Shown here: positions 1 to 11,943 of the stretch, piece by piece
How the letters are laid out: each line of letters begins with the position of its first letter
Position numbering within the stretch: position 1 is the stretch's first letter
Source: Blastocladiella emersonii ATCC 22665
Lineage: Eukaryota; Blastocladiomycota; Blastocladiomycetes; Blastocladiales; Blastocladiaceae
Length of the DNA stretch: 64,000 nucleotides
NCBI GenBank assembly: GCA_025594325.1
Contig: JANHCV010000001.1
Location: 3,162,001-3,226,000 of the forward strand
Direction of reading: 5' to 3'
Translations under genes and position numbers: made by a program
Notes under the pieces: model-generated
What the model was told of the DNA's origin: nothing
Seen by the model: only the letters and a program-made list of their open reading frames with translations
Databases searched by the model: none

Positions 1-1204
<1,204 letters not shown>

Positions 1205-2080
1205 GATTGTGTGCTGCCGAGGGCAGGGTGGAGGGGGCGGGGATGAAGGCGAGGATGAGCGACGCGCGAGCGCAAAGGGAGCCGCGCCACGCCGTGCCAC
1301 TCCCATCCACGACACGTGCGCCAGCGCTGGCCACGGGGCAAGTCAGTCAGCTGGCGGGCCGGGCGCCTTCGCACGGCCGCAAGCCGCCCGCCCGGCCGCC
1401 CAGTCAAAAGCTGCACACAGGGCCCGCCCGCCCCGCTCCTCTCTACAGCAGCAGCAGCACACACAGCAGCACAGCGTACGTAGGCCAGCCGGCCTGCACG
1501 GCACCACACCACAGCACGACTCGCCATGCACACACACCACACACGGGCACCCCCCGCCACGCTGCGCGCGCACCCTCGCCGACGTCGCCGCGCCGACGGC
1601 GGGTCGCACACGCCCCTCAACGATTTTCTGCGGCCTCGGCCGGGCCAAGTCCCTTGCTCCCCTGCTCCCCTACGTCGTCCTGGCGACCTCTCGGCCGTGA
1701 TCCGTGACTCCCCTGCTCCGCGCGCACTCCCCGTGCATTTTGCTCGCCTCCCCGATCACCCCGCTCACCCCGCCGTGGCTCGCGCCGCGGCCGCCCACCT
1801 CCCCCACGTCGACCATGACGTCTCCCCCGTAAATTGGCCCCCTTTCGGGCCGGTTGCGGGGGCCGTCCCGGCGCGTGTCCCGCCCTGCCCTGCGACAATT
1901 CCCGTCCCTTCTTCGTCTCAATCGGGCCGCTTTTTCGCCCGTGTGACCGTGTTCGCGTGCCGGCGTGCGTGCGTGCGACTTGCGCCCTCATCACGCGCTG
2001 CTTGCTGACCTGGTTGGTCACTCACCTCACCCACCACGCCTGTTCTCCCCCAGTCCCCCACCCCCAACTCAAAACTCACC
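1205..2080. promoter_or_regulatory. Divergent intergenic region ALG8 / HMG-box gene
   Basis: 876 nt between two divergent start codons. It is C- and CA-rich on the plus strand, with a short CAG/CA microsatellite around 1445-1475 and a CACGTG palindrome at 1315-1320, 111 nt before the ALG8 start. I see no TATA box or convincing gene. Open frames here are out of register with any known protein and read as GC-rich noise. Confidence 0.6.
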
Positions 2081-2521
2081 ATGCCCAAGGCCAAGTCCGA
2101 GACCACCACCAAGGCGCCCCGCAAGGCCAAGGCCGAGGGCCGCAAGACCCGCGTCAAGAAGGACAAGGACCCCAACAAGCCCAAGCGCCCCATGACCGCC
2201 TTCTTCATCTTCTCGGGCGAGTTCCGCGACGCCGTCAAGGCCGAGAACCCCGAGGCCAAGGTCGGCCAGATCGCCAAGCTCCTCGGCGAGCGGTGGCGCT
2301 CCATGTCGGACGAGGAGAAGGCCCCCTACGCCGAGAAGGTCAAGGCCGAGAAGGCCCGCTACGACCGGGAGATGGCCATCTACGAGGCCCGCGGCGTACG
2401 TTGCCCTCTGCCGTCGCTGCCCACCCCCGCCCACGACCACCCCGACTGACCGTGTCTCTCGCCCCCATCCGTGTAGACCGAGGAGGCCGAGGAGGAGGAG
2501 GAGGAGGAGGATGACGAGTAA
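2081..2521 (+). CDS. NHP6: HMG-box chromatin protein (NHP6/HMGB-like)
   Basis: Small non-sequence-specific DNA-bending chromatin protein. Two exons, 2081-2395 and 2477-2521, give 119 residues; the intron has a GTACGT donor and a TGTAG acceptor. The lysine-rich N terminus leads into a single HMG box starting at DPNKPKRPMTAFFIFSGEFR and ending near EKARYDREMAIYEA. The second exon encodes only a short acidic tail (eight consecutive acidic residues, then DDE), which yeast Nhp6 lacks and animal HMGB has. The start codon is in a strong context (TCACC-ATG). Identity as a single-box HMG protein is confident. The NHP6 symbol is by domain and size, not by orthology testing. Confidence 0.92.
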
Positions 2522-2989
2522 GCTCGCTCCCTCGCTCTCGCTGCCGAGCACCCCACCTACTAGTGGCCGTCCCCGGACGTGCCCACCTTGTCTATTATGT
2601 TCCCTTGTCTCTCTCCCCCTTTGTGTCTTTGTCTGTTCATCTACCGCTTGTCCCTCCCCCAAGCCTACACCTGCGGTGTCGTCGTTAGCCGGATTCGTCA
2701 TGAGGCCGGGCGTCTGCCCCCGTCGCTCGGGCCTCGTGGATTTGTTCTCCCTCTGAACGGGTGCACTTATTTATAAAATATCCTCGTGCCTCCGCCATCC
2801 CTTGTGCCTCGACCGCCAGCGAGCCCGGAACCGCGTCGCGCCCTCGCGTCGATCATGATTGCGTTGCGCGTGACCGCGCGTCGGTCGCCGCGCGACCTGT
2901 TGACGAGCGCGGGCAAAGTTTGCTGCGCCGCTGCCGACTGCTTCTCTCCACGCCCTTCTGCTCATGTATTCCCAGTCGCGTTGACGACC
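2522..2989 (+). other. HMG gene 3' region and IMP2 upstream region
   Basis: 468 nt without a supported gene. The stretch TTATTTATAAAATATC at 2767-2782 is the most AT-rich block and probably belongs to the 3' processing signal of the HMG gene. The remainder presumably carries the IMP2 promoter and leader. Confidence 0.5.
2767..2782 (+). terminator. AT-rich 3' processing signal of the HMG gene
   Basis: An isolated AT-rich block in an otherwise GC-rich spacer, about 250 nt after the stop codon. It resembles yeast-type UA-rich efficiency elements. Assignment is by position and composition only. Confidence 0.35.
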
Positions 2990-3693
2990 ATGCCACCTCA
3001 TGCACTCCGCCAGCTCGGCCGGTCCGCGGTCCACGTCGCCGGCTGGGCCTCGGTCTTCATCTTTGTCCTCGACCGCGTCGGGTCGCTCGCCTCCGTCGAG
3101 GGCCGCTCCATGCAGGTGCCCTTCGGTTCGCTCGGCCGCAGCGGGACGTTGTGTTGCTCACCTGCGTCGCGGCTGTAGCCAACCCTCAACCCCGACGAGA
3201 ACCGGCTCGCCCGCGACGTGCTGCTCCTCAACAAGTACATCCTGAGCACGCGCAAGTGGGGCCGTGGCGACGTCGTGACGCTCCGGTACGCCGACCCGCT
3301 CGATCCTTCGTTCAGCCGAGTCTTACCCGCTGCACCGTGTATAGCTCGCCCATGGACCCCGACCACATCATCGCCAAGCGGATCGTGGCGCTCGAGGACG
3401 ACTACGTGGTGCCGGACCCGCGGTGCAGCTTCGTGCGGCGCAACGGGCTGCGGCCGGGCCAGTCGATGCGCGTGCCCAAGGGCCACTGCTGGGTCGAGGG
3501 CGACGCCGGCATGCACTCGCGCGACTCGCAGGACTTTGGCCCCGTGCCGCTCGGCCTGCTCACCGCCAAGGTCTCGGCCGTCGTGTGGCCGCCAAACCGC
3601 GTCAGGTGGGTCGACACGGACGTTGCCCGCGCCCATGCCCGGACCGCCGTCGTCACGCGCGAGGCCGTGCAGGGGCACACGCCGATCGTGTAG
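2990..3693 (+). CDS. IMP2: Mitochondrial inner membrane protease subunit 2
   Basis: Signal-peptidase-I-like serine protease (S26) of the mitochondrial inner membrane, which removes sorting peptides on the intermembrane-space side. Three exons, 2990-3115, 3179-3285 and 3345-3693, give 193 residues. An N-terminal hydrophobic segment (AVHVAGWASVFIFVLDRVG) precedes the catalytic block EGRSMQPTLNP holding the Ser. The Lys-region motif DHIIAKRIVALEDD and the box VPKGHCWVEGD..HSRDSQDFGPVPLGLL follow; the last is typical of IMP2/IMMP2L. The stop is 145 nt before the next same-strand start. Splice sites are GTGCCC/TGTAG and GTACGC/TATAG; the first donor is weak. A longer unspliced open frame through this region lacks the catalytic block and is not the product. 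Confidence 0.9.
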
Positions 3694-3838
3694 CGGCCAG
3701 AGTATAGCTTCCTTCGTAGACCCCGCGCATGTGTCTTGAGAGGTGAGGGAGTCAGAACCGCGGTGTGGGAGGTCTGAGGTCCCCCACCAACGGAACTCAT
3801 GAAGCGGATGCACCAGCGACTCGCTGCAACCTGATACC

Positions 3839-5657
3839 ATGAATCGCGGGATCACCCCTCGGCGCGCTGCCGGGAACGCGAGTGGGACTCAGCGCAAGCC
3901 GCGCTCGACGTGGGTCGCGCCGGCGTGGCCGCTAGCCGGCCAGGAACCGCGGTCGCTGGACGACGACGAGATTATCGACGACGACGCCGCCGAGGAGCTG
4001 TCGCCCGAAGTTGGCCATGTACATGAGCGCGATCCCATCGACGAGGACCTGCGGCCCGCGCCCAAGCGGCAGCGCACGTCGCTCACCGGCCCGCTCGCGT
4101 CGGCCATCCTCTCCGCGCGCCCCGCACCTGCCGTCGTCGACGTGGACGCGATCGAGGATGTGATTGAGGAGGACAGCCCGGAGCATCACGACGCCGACGA
4201 ACCGGCGCTGACGCCGCCGTTTGAGATGGACACGGGCGAGCCGTCCCCGCCGCGCCATCGCGTGTGGGACGTGGAGGGCCCGCACGCGGGGCGCAGCCGG
4301 ACGTTCTCGTTCGAGTTTGCGCCCAGCATCTCCGACCCGCCGACAACGCGCACGGGCGACGAGGACGACGTGGTCGAGGAGGAGCCGCCAACTCCGCCGA
4401 GACCGCCGCCGTTCCAGTTTGCTCCCGCCCCGCCCGCGGCGACCGTGTGGGCGACGCCGGGCCGGTCCGTCTTCCAGCACTTCGCCGAGGGGCCCAGTAC
4501 TACGAGACCGCCCAACTTTGTGATCCCGAACCCCGCCCCGCGCCGTGTGCTCCGGCACAGCCAGATCGCCTATGACGACGGGGACGACGAGGACGACCTG
4601 TACGCCGAGATCCCGTTCGTGCGTCCGGGCTCCGGCGACGACGACGATGACCTGTACCTGCAGCAGCGGCGCGAGTGGTCCGGCGACGTGTACGACTTTG
4701 AGGAAGAGGATCCCGCCGCCGCCGCTGGCTACGGCGAATCGCCCGTCGAGACCGAGCTCGACGACCCGTCCGCTTTCACGCGAATTCCGCCGCCGTCAGC
4801 CATCCTCGATGCCCAGCTCCGCGCGCAGAAGCGGCAGCGGATCGCGAACCTGCGGCCGGGCGAGTCGCTCGACCACATCTCCGAGTCGGACGAGGAGATG
4901 ATGCCGCTCGACGACGAGGCTGCGCCAGCGGACAACGGGTTCCTCCCACATTGGCCCACGGCGCTGCCCCGTCGCGAACCGTCGCCCGAGCCGGTGCGAC
5001 CGCGGTTCGTGCTCCCGGAACAGACTCAAGACGCGCGGTACTGGCTTTTACTGTAGCGCACACTGATGTCAGTCGGCTAATCTCACCCGCGCGTGTAGCT
5101 CCCGTCCATGCGCAACCGTCGCGCGGCTGCAGACCCTGATCGCGCAGCAGCTCGAGGAGGAGCGGCGCGCCGCTGCTGCTGCCGCTGCCGACCCAGCGAC
5201 CGCGGCCGAGCACCAGTGGGAGTTCACCGTCGACCGCGTATCGTGGGTCCGCCAAGTGCGCGTCGCCGAGGGCACGCTCGCGCGGATCCCTCCCGCTGTC
5301 TCCGCCGGCGAGAACAGCGACATCTGGCCTCCCGACCCCGCCGCCCGCCCAGCACTACATTGCCGCGCGCGCGTCCTCCTGCACTCGTGGTCGCGCGCGT
5401 CGAGCCACCAGGGGCAGACGGTCGACTTTGCGTGGTCGCGGCTCGAGACGGCGGTGCGCGCGTACTCGGACGCGGTGGCTGCAGCAGAAAAGGAGCGGCG
5501 GCCGCGGACCGCGTCGACGGCGGTGGTCCCGCGTGTTCGGCTGCTTGTCGACCGATGTTGGTCTGCGTTCCCGCTGCCCGCGGCTGAGGGCGAGGGCGAG
5601 AGCGAGGCAGAGCCCGTGTGGTGCTTTCTCGCGTCCGGGTATCGCGTGGGATCGTGA
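3839..5657 (+). CDS. Acidic, largely disordered protein, unrecognised
   Basis: Two exons, 3839-5037 and 5099-5657, give 585 residues; the junction is GTACTG/TGTAG. I do not recognise the family. The first 400 residues are rich in Asp, Glu and Pro, with many acidic clusters and basic KRQR patches at about residues 80 and 325 that could be nuclear localisation signals. The second exon changes character: a predicted helix (ARLQTLIAQQLEEERR), then a folded-looking segment with several Trp residues up to the C terminus. That pattern suggests a nuclear scaffold or chromatin/kinetochore protein, but this is inference. It converges on the next gene with only 36 nt between stop codons. Confidence 0.7.
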
Positions 5658-5663
5658 GATACA

Positions 5664-5671
5664 GTATATAC
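5664..5671. terminator. TATATA-type signal in 36-nt convergent spacer
   Basis: GTATATAC lies inside the 36-nt gap between two convergent stop codons (5657 and 5694). It is near-palindromic, so it could serve the 3' ends of both genes. Assignment is by position and composition. Confidence 0.35.
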
Positions 5672-5693
5672 AAGTTCATTCGCCCCTCCTCGC

Positions 5694-6149
5694 TCAGTTG
5701 GGCGGTGTCCGTGACGCTACCGCCGCCTCCTTGGCCGCCGTCACCGTGGTGACCTTGGTCGCGACGCGGTCGAGGATCTGCGTCGTGTCGGCCATGCGTG
5801 CCCGCACGCGCGCCAGGCGGCCGGCGATCAGCCGCGACACCTCGTTCCACTCGGGCGTGCCCTTGGCGGGCGAGCCGGATGTGCCGGTAGGGCGTGGGAC
5901 GGGCGAGGCCTCGATGAGCGACTCGAGCAGCTGGACCTCTACGGCGACCGTCGCGTCAGCACACGAGGAGGAGGGCGGCGAGGAAGGGTGGGAGCGCGAA
6001 CCGGCGACGACGCGCTCGAGCTCCGACTCGAGCGTCGTCTGCGACACGTTCACCTCTTCGAACAGATGGCCGAGGTGGTCGAGCAGCGGGACCAGCGACG
6101 CAACGAGGTCGGGGACCTTTGCGGGTAGTCTTGGCGGCGTCGATGACAT
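5694..6149 (-). CDS. Small helical protein, unrecognised
   Basis: A single exon of 151 residues starting at a true ATG. It begins MSSTPPRLPAKVPDLVASL, then a helical block (LLDHLGHLFEEVNVSQTTLESELERVV), a Ser-rich linker, and a second helical block (VSRLIAGRLARVRARMADT) before an Ala/Thr-rich tail. The two amphipathic helices with a flexible linker fit a subunit of a coiled-coil complex such as BLOC, DASH or Mediator. No diagnostic motif lets me choose, so I give no function. The stop is 36 nt from the stop of the upstream convergent gene. The start is 105 nt downstream of the FAL1 stop on the same strand. Confidence 0.6.
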   Translation of the reverse strand: MSSTPPRLPAKVPDLVASLVPLLDHLGHLFEEVNVSQTTLESELERVVAGSRSHPSSPPSSSCADATVAVEVQLLESLIEASPVPRPTGTSGSPAKGTPEWNEVSRLIAGRLARVRARMADTTQILDRVATKVTTVTAAKEAAVASRTPPN

Positions 6150-6253
6150 GGTGCAGTTTACATGGGCTCAGTCAGCGTCGATAGGAGGGGGAGCGCGGAT
6201 GGATCCATAAGTTACGTGTATTGTCAATCTCGTCAAGCAACCAGCGAGGGCGC

Positions 6254-7518
6254 TCACAGCATGTCGGCGACCTGGAGCGGCATCTCGTCGATCTGCGTCG
6301 AGTAGTACTGCTCGATATCGCGGAGGACGCGGACGTCGTCGTTCTTGGCAAAGTTGATGGCGACACCCTTGCGGCCGAAGCGGCCCGAGCGACCGATGCG
6401 GTGGAGGTAGACCTCGCGGTTGAGGGGCAGGTCGTAGTTGATGACGAGCGAGACCTGCTGGACGTCGATGCCGCGGGCCCAGACGTCGGTGGTGATGAGG
6501 ACGCGCGACGCGCCCATGCGGAACTCGCTCATGATGGCCTCGCGCTCCTTTTGTGGCATCTCGCCGTGCATGGCCGACACGGTGAAGTTGGCCTCGCGCA
6601 TCTTCTCGGTGAGCCAGTCGACCTTGCGCCGCGTGTTGCAGAAGATGACGGCCTGCGTGATGGTCAGCGTGTCGTACAGGTCGCACAGCGTGTCGAACTT
6701 CCACTCCTCCTTCTCGACCGGGATGAAGAACTGCTTGATGCCCTCGAGCGTCAGCTCGTCGCGCTTGACGAGCACGCGGATCGGGTCGGTCATGAACTTG
6801 CCCGTGAGCTCGAGCACCTCCTGCGGCAGCGTCGCCGACACGACGACCATCTGGGTGTTGGGCGGCAGCAACCGGTAAATGTCGTAGATCTGCTCCTTGA
6901 ACCCCTGGTTGAGCAGCTCGTCGGCCTCGTCCATGACGAGCATCTTGATGTGGCGCGTGCGCAGGTGGCCGCGCTTGATCATGTCGAAGACGCGCCCGGG
7001 CGTACCCGAAACGACGTGCTGGCCGTGGTCGAGCTTGCGGATGTCCTCGGAGATGGACACGCCGCCAATGCACGCGTGCACCTGCACGTTCATGTAGTCG
7101 CCGAGCGCCAGCATCACGCTCTGGATCTGCTGCGCCAGCTCGCGCGTCGGCGACAGCACCAGCACCTGGCACTCGCGCACCGCCGTGTCGATGGACTGCA
7201 GCACGCTGATCGAGAAGGTCGCCGTCTTACCGGTTCCCGACTGCGCCTGCGCAATCACGTCGCGCTTGCGCAGCACGGGCATGATGGCACGCTGCTGGAT
7301 CGCCGACGGCTTCTCAAAGTCTAGGATCGGCAGGTGACGGGGGCGGTCAGTCACCGGGCCACAGGTCACTCTCAAGGCAATGAACACGCACTGTAGGCGT
7401 AGATGCCGCGGAGCAGGTCCTCCTTCAGACCCATCTCGTCGAAGGTCGAGTACACCTTGACCGACTCATTCGTGTCGAAGGTGATCTTGTCATCCTGGGC
7501 GTGGTTGAAGCCGGACAT
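6254..7518 (-). CDS. FAL1: eIF4A-III / FAL1 DEAD-box RNA helicase
   Basis: DEAD-box ATPase of the eIF4A-III type, the RNA clamp of the exon junction complex in most eukaryotes and a rRNA-processing factor in yeast. Two exons, 7518-7392 and 7320-6254, give 397 residues, close to the usual 390-411. Visible motifs are the Q motif ([12 protein letters not shown]), motif I (AQSGTGKT), [24 protein letters not shown] and [13 protein letters not shown]. The C terminus ([19 protein letters not shown]) separates eIF4A-III from eIF4A and DHH1. The first exon encodes [17 protein letters not shown], also diagnostic. The intron is GTGCGT..CCTAG. It is divergent from the SF3a60 gene, a second factor acting on pre-mRNA. 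Confidence 0.96.
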
Positions 7519-7806
7519 GGCGGGTGGGTGCTCTCGGTGGCGGGTCCCGGGCAGTCGATGCGTTGCAACAAGTGTGAGGGGCGCGGAGCTATGCGAGAGC
7601 CCTTGCGTTGTCGGCGAAGGGGAAGGGAGCGGCGCGCAGAGAGAGAAGTCGTCGGCGGCGCGGGACTCGAGTGCGCCGGCCTCATGTGATGCCGTCGGCA
7701 GGCGACCCTCGCGCGCGTGCCCGCGCTCCCGCTCCCCTCACGTCCGCCTTGATGGTCAGAAGGGGGCGAGAGGAGCGCATCACCTAGTGCAACGTATCAG
7801 AAAACC
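7519..7806. promoter_or_regulatory. Divergent promoter FAL1 / SF3a60
   Basis: 288 nt between divergent start codons. It holds CATGTGATG at 7683-7691, 165 nt before the FAL1 ATG and 116 nt before the SF3a60 ATG. Read in the FAL1 direction, no ATG occurs between that motif and the start codon. The same nonamer recurs in other upstream regions of this window. Confidence 0.5.
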
Positions 7807-9633
7807 ATGGACTCGCTACTGGAAAAGCAGCGGCGATCGCACGAGGCGATTGACCGCCTCGAGAACCTCGCCGCGTCGCTGCTCATGGACGTGCCGCGCA
7901 GCGTATGTTGGGTCTTGCGCCATGTTTGGGAGCTCTTTGGGCTCATTTGCTTCATGTTGTATAGTACCGCGAGCGGTTGACGCAGCAGCGGCGCGTCGCC
8001 GACCTGGCCAAGATGGTCGCGGACACGGCCACGACGCTCAGCGCGACGTACGAGGACGAGAACGGGTACGCTTCGTGATGCGATCCACTTTTTCGGCGGA
8101 GTACTGATCCTGATTCTCGCTTGTAGCGCGCGCGCCGCCGAGCTCGAGAAAATCAGCGGCCCGGGCGCGCTGGGCGAGTTCTACACGCGGCTAGACAGCC
8201 TGGTCGAGTATCACCAGCGCAACCCGGGCGAGGAGGTGGAGCCCATGGAGCTCGAGTTCATGAACCCGGACGCAGCGGCCGACGACACGCGCCTGCTCGA
8301 CACCGTGTTCAGCGGCGAGGAGCACTACGGCCACTTTGTCGACCTGCACGAGCAGTACAAGGTGTTCGTCAACCTCAAGGACGCGACCAAGTGCTCGTAC
8401 GTGGCGTACCTCGAGACCCTCACCCAGTTTGACCAGTTCCCCGTGCCATCCAAGAACGCCGAGTACAAGGAGTGCGTTGCGCTGATCCCTTCCGCCCTTC
8501 AGCCCCTCGTTAACCCCTTGCCGTATGTAGCTACGTGACGAGCGTGTACGAATACCTGCGCGGGTTCATCGAGCGCGCGCAGCCCATGTTCGACCTCGAC
8601 GTGTACGAAAACACGAGCTTCGAGCAGTTCAACGCGGCGTGGTCGGCGGGCACGCTGGCGCAGTGGGCGCACTTCATCCAGGGCCAGGCGCCCGAGGCGC
8701 TGTACTGCGACGCGTGCCAGAAGCAGTTCCTCAAGCAGCACGTGTTTGACCGGCACCGCAACGAGAAGCGGCACATCAAGGCCGCAGCCGCGCTCGCCGC
8801 GACCCCGCGGTCCGACGCCGAGATGCAGGCGCTGCGGGCCGAGAAGCGCGCCGAGTTCGAGGACCAGTACCGCGACCTGGCGTGCCTCGAGTTCATGACG
8901 CACGCGCTCGCCAAGCACCTGGCGCCCGTGATCACGGCGACGCGCGACCACCTCGAGCGCAAGCAGACGCTGACCGAGACGGAGCTGCTCGAGGAGCTCG
9001 CGGCCATGGCGGACCCGGACTGGTCGCCCGGGCTCGGCGACGGCGGCGCCGCGGCCATCAACAACGTGTACAGCGGGGTGGCGGACCATGCCGGCGACTC
9101 GGACGACGAGGGCGGCAAGGGCAAGAACAAGCGCGGCGGCGGCGGCGGTGGGGACGCGGACAGCGACGACGAGGACGACGACGACGAGAAGGTGTACAAC
9201 CCGCTCAAGCTGCCCATGGGGTGGGACGGCAAGCCGATCCCGTACTGGCTGTACAAGCTGCACGGGCTCGGGGTCGAGTACCCGTGCGAGATCTGCGGCG
9301 ACTACGTGTACATGGGCCGCAAGGCCTTTGAGCGGCACTTCCAGGAGTGGCGCCACGGCCAGGGCATGAAGGCGCTCGGGATCCCCAACTCCAAGCACTT
9401 CCAGGACATTGTCAAGATCGCCGACGCCCTCTCGCGTGCGTTTGTCTTCCGTGTGCCGTGACCGTGATCCGCTACTAACCCGCTCGCCCGCCCGTCTAGT
9501 GTGGGAGAAGCTGCGGCAGTCGCAGCAGAAGACCAACTTCCGCGCCGACGTCGACGAGGAGTTTGAGGACTCGGAGGGCAACGTCATGTCGCGCCAGATG
9601 TACGAGGACCTCGCGCGGCAGGGCCTGCTGTAG
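7807..9633 (+). CDS. PRP9: Splicing factor 3A subunit 3 (SF3a60/Prp9)
   Basis: Subunit of the SF3a complex of the U2 snRNP. Five exons, 7807-7902, 7965-8065, 8127-8471, 8531-9435 and 9500-9633, give 526 residues (family 500-530). The N terminus LLEKQRRSHEAIDRLENLAA and the block YVAYLETLTQFDQFPVPSKN match the family. A first C2H2 finger (CDACQKQFLKQHVFDRHRNE) lies at about residues 240-262. The matrin-type zinc finger CEICGDYVYMGRKAFERHF lies near 433-455, next to the conserved PYWLYKLHGLGVEYPCEICG region. An acidic Gly/Asp-rich insert precedes it at about residues 365-395. All introns are 59-64 nt with TATAG, TGTAG or TCTAG acceptors. Confidence 0.95.
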
Positions 9634-9663
9634 TCGGGCGGCGAGGGCCGTGGTATTGATCCC

Positions 9664-9674
9664 GATATATAAAC
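9664..9674 (+). terminator. 3' processing signal of SF3a60
   Basis: GATATATAAAC lies 31 nt after the stop codon in a GC-rich spacer, matching the TATATA-type blocks seen after other genes here. Confidence 0.35.
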
Positions 9675-9851
9675 GTTTACTCTGGGCATAATCGACTTGG
9701 CGAGTCGCGACGCGTGCCGGTGAGTGGCGCGTGTCACATCGGCTTGGCTTCGCGAAAACTGACCAACTGGCTGGCCTCGCCGCCGATCTCTCCTCTCTCC
9801 CAACGGGACCTCACCGACTGCCCATGTAACTCTGAGCATAGACCACCCGCC

Positions 9852-11449
9852 ATGTCATCCTCCTCATCGCCCGCATTCAACGCGGCCCGGCGCCGGAGCA
9901 GCGCGCCGCTCCCGCCGCACCCGGCTGCCGCGGCCTCGCAGCCGCTCTCGACGTCGCCCGGTTCGGTGGGCAAGCAGGGGCGGTCCATGACGTCGACCTC
10001 GCTCGCGTCCACGGCGTCCGCAACCTCGACGACGCTCGGCGCGCGCGACGAGTCTGCGCGGCCGGCGGCGCGTAAGGGCGATGGGGTCGCTGTCGATGAG
10101 TGTACGCCGCGATCTGCAGGTTGAGGTATGCGCGCGAGCTGACGAGTCCACCGTTCTGCGTAGGCGTCACGCACCGCCGGACCAAGCTGTTCCTGCGCCG
10201 CCGCAAGGTGTTCTCGGAGCGGCACAACCTCGAGGCGAACCGGCTGCAGTCGCGGTTGCGCAAGGTTCGGCGCTTCGCGTCCATGTGGCGAAACGCGGGA
10301 CGGCTGACTCTGAACTACGCGTGTAGCTCGTCGAGCTCGGCGCGAACCCGTCGCTGACGCTCCCGCAGCTCCGCGGTACGATCCGCCCTCATCCCTCACC
10401 TCACCGTGCCCATCGCTCACCCCTCGCCCGACGCGTAGACGCGGAACAAGCCCTCGTCGCATGGGAACCCGACGACGCGGTCGCGCAGTGTCCGTTCTGC
10501 ACGTCGACGTTCGGGTTCCTGAACCGCAAGCACCACTGCCGGCTGTGCGGGCGCGCCGTGTGCGGCAAGTGCTCCAACGCGCACGCCGTCGACGAGACGC
10601 TGTCGATCCGCCTGTGCTGCGGGTGTCTCGGCACGCTCGCGGCACGGCGCGCGCGGCGGACTGCGGAGCCGCCGATTGTCAAGTACCACGCGGTGCGTTT
10701 GGATGGCGGGTGATGGCGAGTGGGAGCTGACGCGTCGATGTGTGTACAGGAGCTCGCCGGGATCAAGGCCAAGGTCGAGGATACCCTGCCGCGGCTCGAG
10801 GATACGGTCGCGCAGCTTCGGTACGCATCCATCGCGACCCTACTCGGGCCACGACCATCGTCTAACCCGCTCCTGTAGCCGGTCGAAGCAGACGACCAAC
10901 GACCCGGCGCTCAAGCGCACGCGGACGCTGGCCATGACGTACAAGCGCGACATGGACCAGTACGTTGGCCAGATCACGCAGCTATGGTATGCGTTCCCTC
11001 GCCTCACATCGCATCCTCGCTGACCCAACCCGCATAGCCAATCCATCACGCGCCTCGCGACCTCGTCCGACCAAGACGCGCGCGTGCACGGCAACGTGGT
11101 GCGCGCCTTCTCCGAGTCAGTCCAGTCGTGGGCGCCGCGGCTCAACGACGCGGCCGAGGCCATTTCGACGAGCGCGCGCGCGGCCGCCGCGTCGCGGACC
11201 GCGTCCACCACGGCGGCCTTGGCCACGGACACCGGAGCAACGGCGGCGGCGGGCGAGTCGCAGGCGTACCTCGACACGCTGGTCGAGCAGTACGTGCAGC
11301 TCGAGGCGTTTGCGCGCGAGGCCGCGGCGCAGCGGCAGATCGAGAACGTGCGCACGCTGCGGCTCAACATGGACGAGATCGGCGCCGAGATTGCGCGCGT
11401 CGAGGTGGCCATGTTCGGCGAGACCAAGTTCGCGAGCGGGCGGTCCTGA
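9852..11449 (+). CDS. PEP7: FYVE-domain endosomal protein (PEP7/VPS19, rabenosyn-like)
   Basis: Likely PI3P-binding effector for endosomal fusion. Seven exons: 9852-10101, 10164-10264, 10327-10375, 10439-10692, 10750-10820, 10879-10986 and 11038-11449, giving 414 residues. The N terminus is Ser/Ala-rich and disordered. Exon 4 holds the FYVE finger, from the WxxD element (WEPDDA) through CPFCTSTFGFLNRKHHCRLC to IRLCCGC. The RKHHCR lipid-binding signature and eight zinc ligands are present. The C-terminal half is helical (ESQAYLDTLVEQYVQLEAFA), as in rabenosyn/Pep7, whose FYVE starts CPxC. NPF motifs and a C2H2 finger were not seen, so the symbol is by domain architecture. Six introns of about 45-65 nt make this the most intron-dense gene here. 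Confidence 0.82.
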
Positions 11450-11943
11450 AGAGACTGACTGTGTGTGGTCGCGCAAGAATTGATTCGTGTATAGAAGTAT
11501 AGATGAGCGAGAGAGAGGGTCATGGCGAGGAGCGAGGTGACGCCCACCCAACTGGCTGAAGGGCGGCCGGCTCGTCGACCATGAAGGAGCAGGGCGCGAA
11601 AGGGAGGTATGACAACGAGGATAGGCGATCGGTTCGAGTAGGGAAGGAAAGAAAGGGTCGATCAGCGATGCGAGATGCGGAAGAGAAGGGGACGGACGAG
11701 ACGATGAGCGACCAGGCCAACAGCGAACGAGATGCGAGGGAGAGAGGGAAGGGAGGGAAGGGAGCAGGACACACTTGACATCGCGCTAGCACCACCACGG
11801 CACCACCACAATCCACCAACCAACCACCGGTCCTGCTCCGCTACCATCATCACCTCCTCGTACCGCCGTCAGACCTGGTCACCCACCGATCCCGCGCACC
11901 CAAACTCGACCGTCACCGCGCACCGCGTCCTCTGGACACCGAC
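11450..11943. other. Convergent 3' regions with a purine-rich tract
   Basis: 494 nt between two convergent stop codons. A purine-biased tract runs from about 11581 to 11770 on the plus strand. It would be pyrimidine-rich in an ODC 3'UTR. A 65-codon open frame inside it has only Lys/Arg/Glu/Gly composition and no family signature, so I do not call it. GTGTATAGAAGTATAG near 11487-11502 may be the 3' signal of the FYVE gene. Confidence 0.5.

Noticed and set aside
2761-3693. 310-codon unspliced open frame through the IMP2 locus
   Set aside because: It misses the catalytic GRSMQPTLNP block and matches no family. Splicing gives a full IMP2 protein.
11581-11778. 65-codon open frame in the purine-rich convergent spacer
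   Set aside because: Composition follows directly from the purine tract. There is no signature and no neighbour context.
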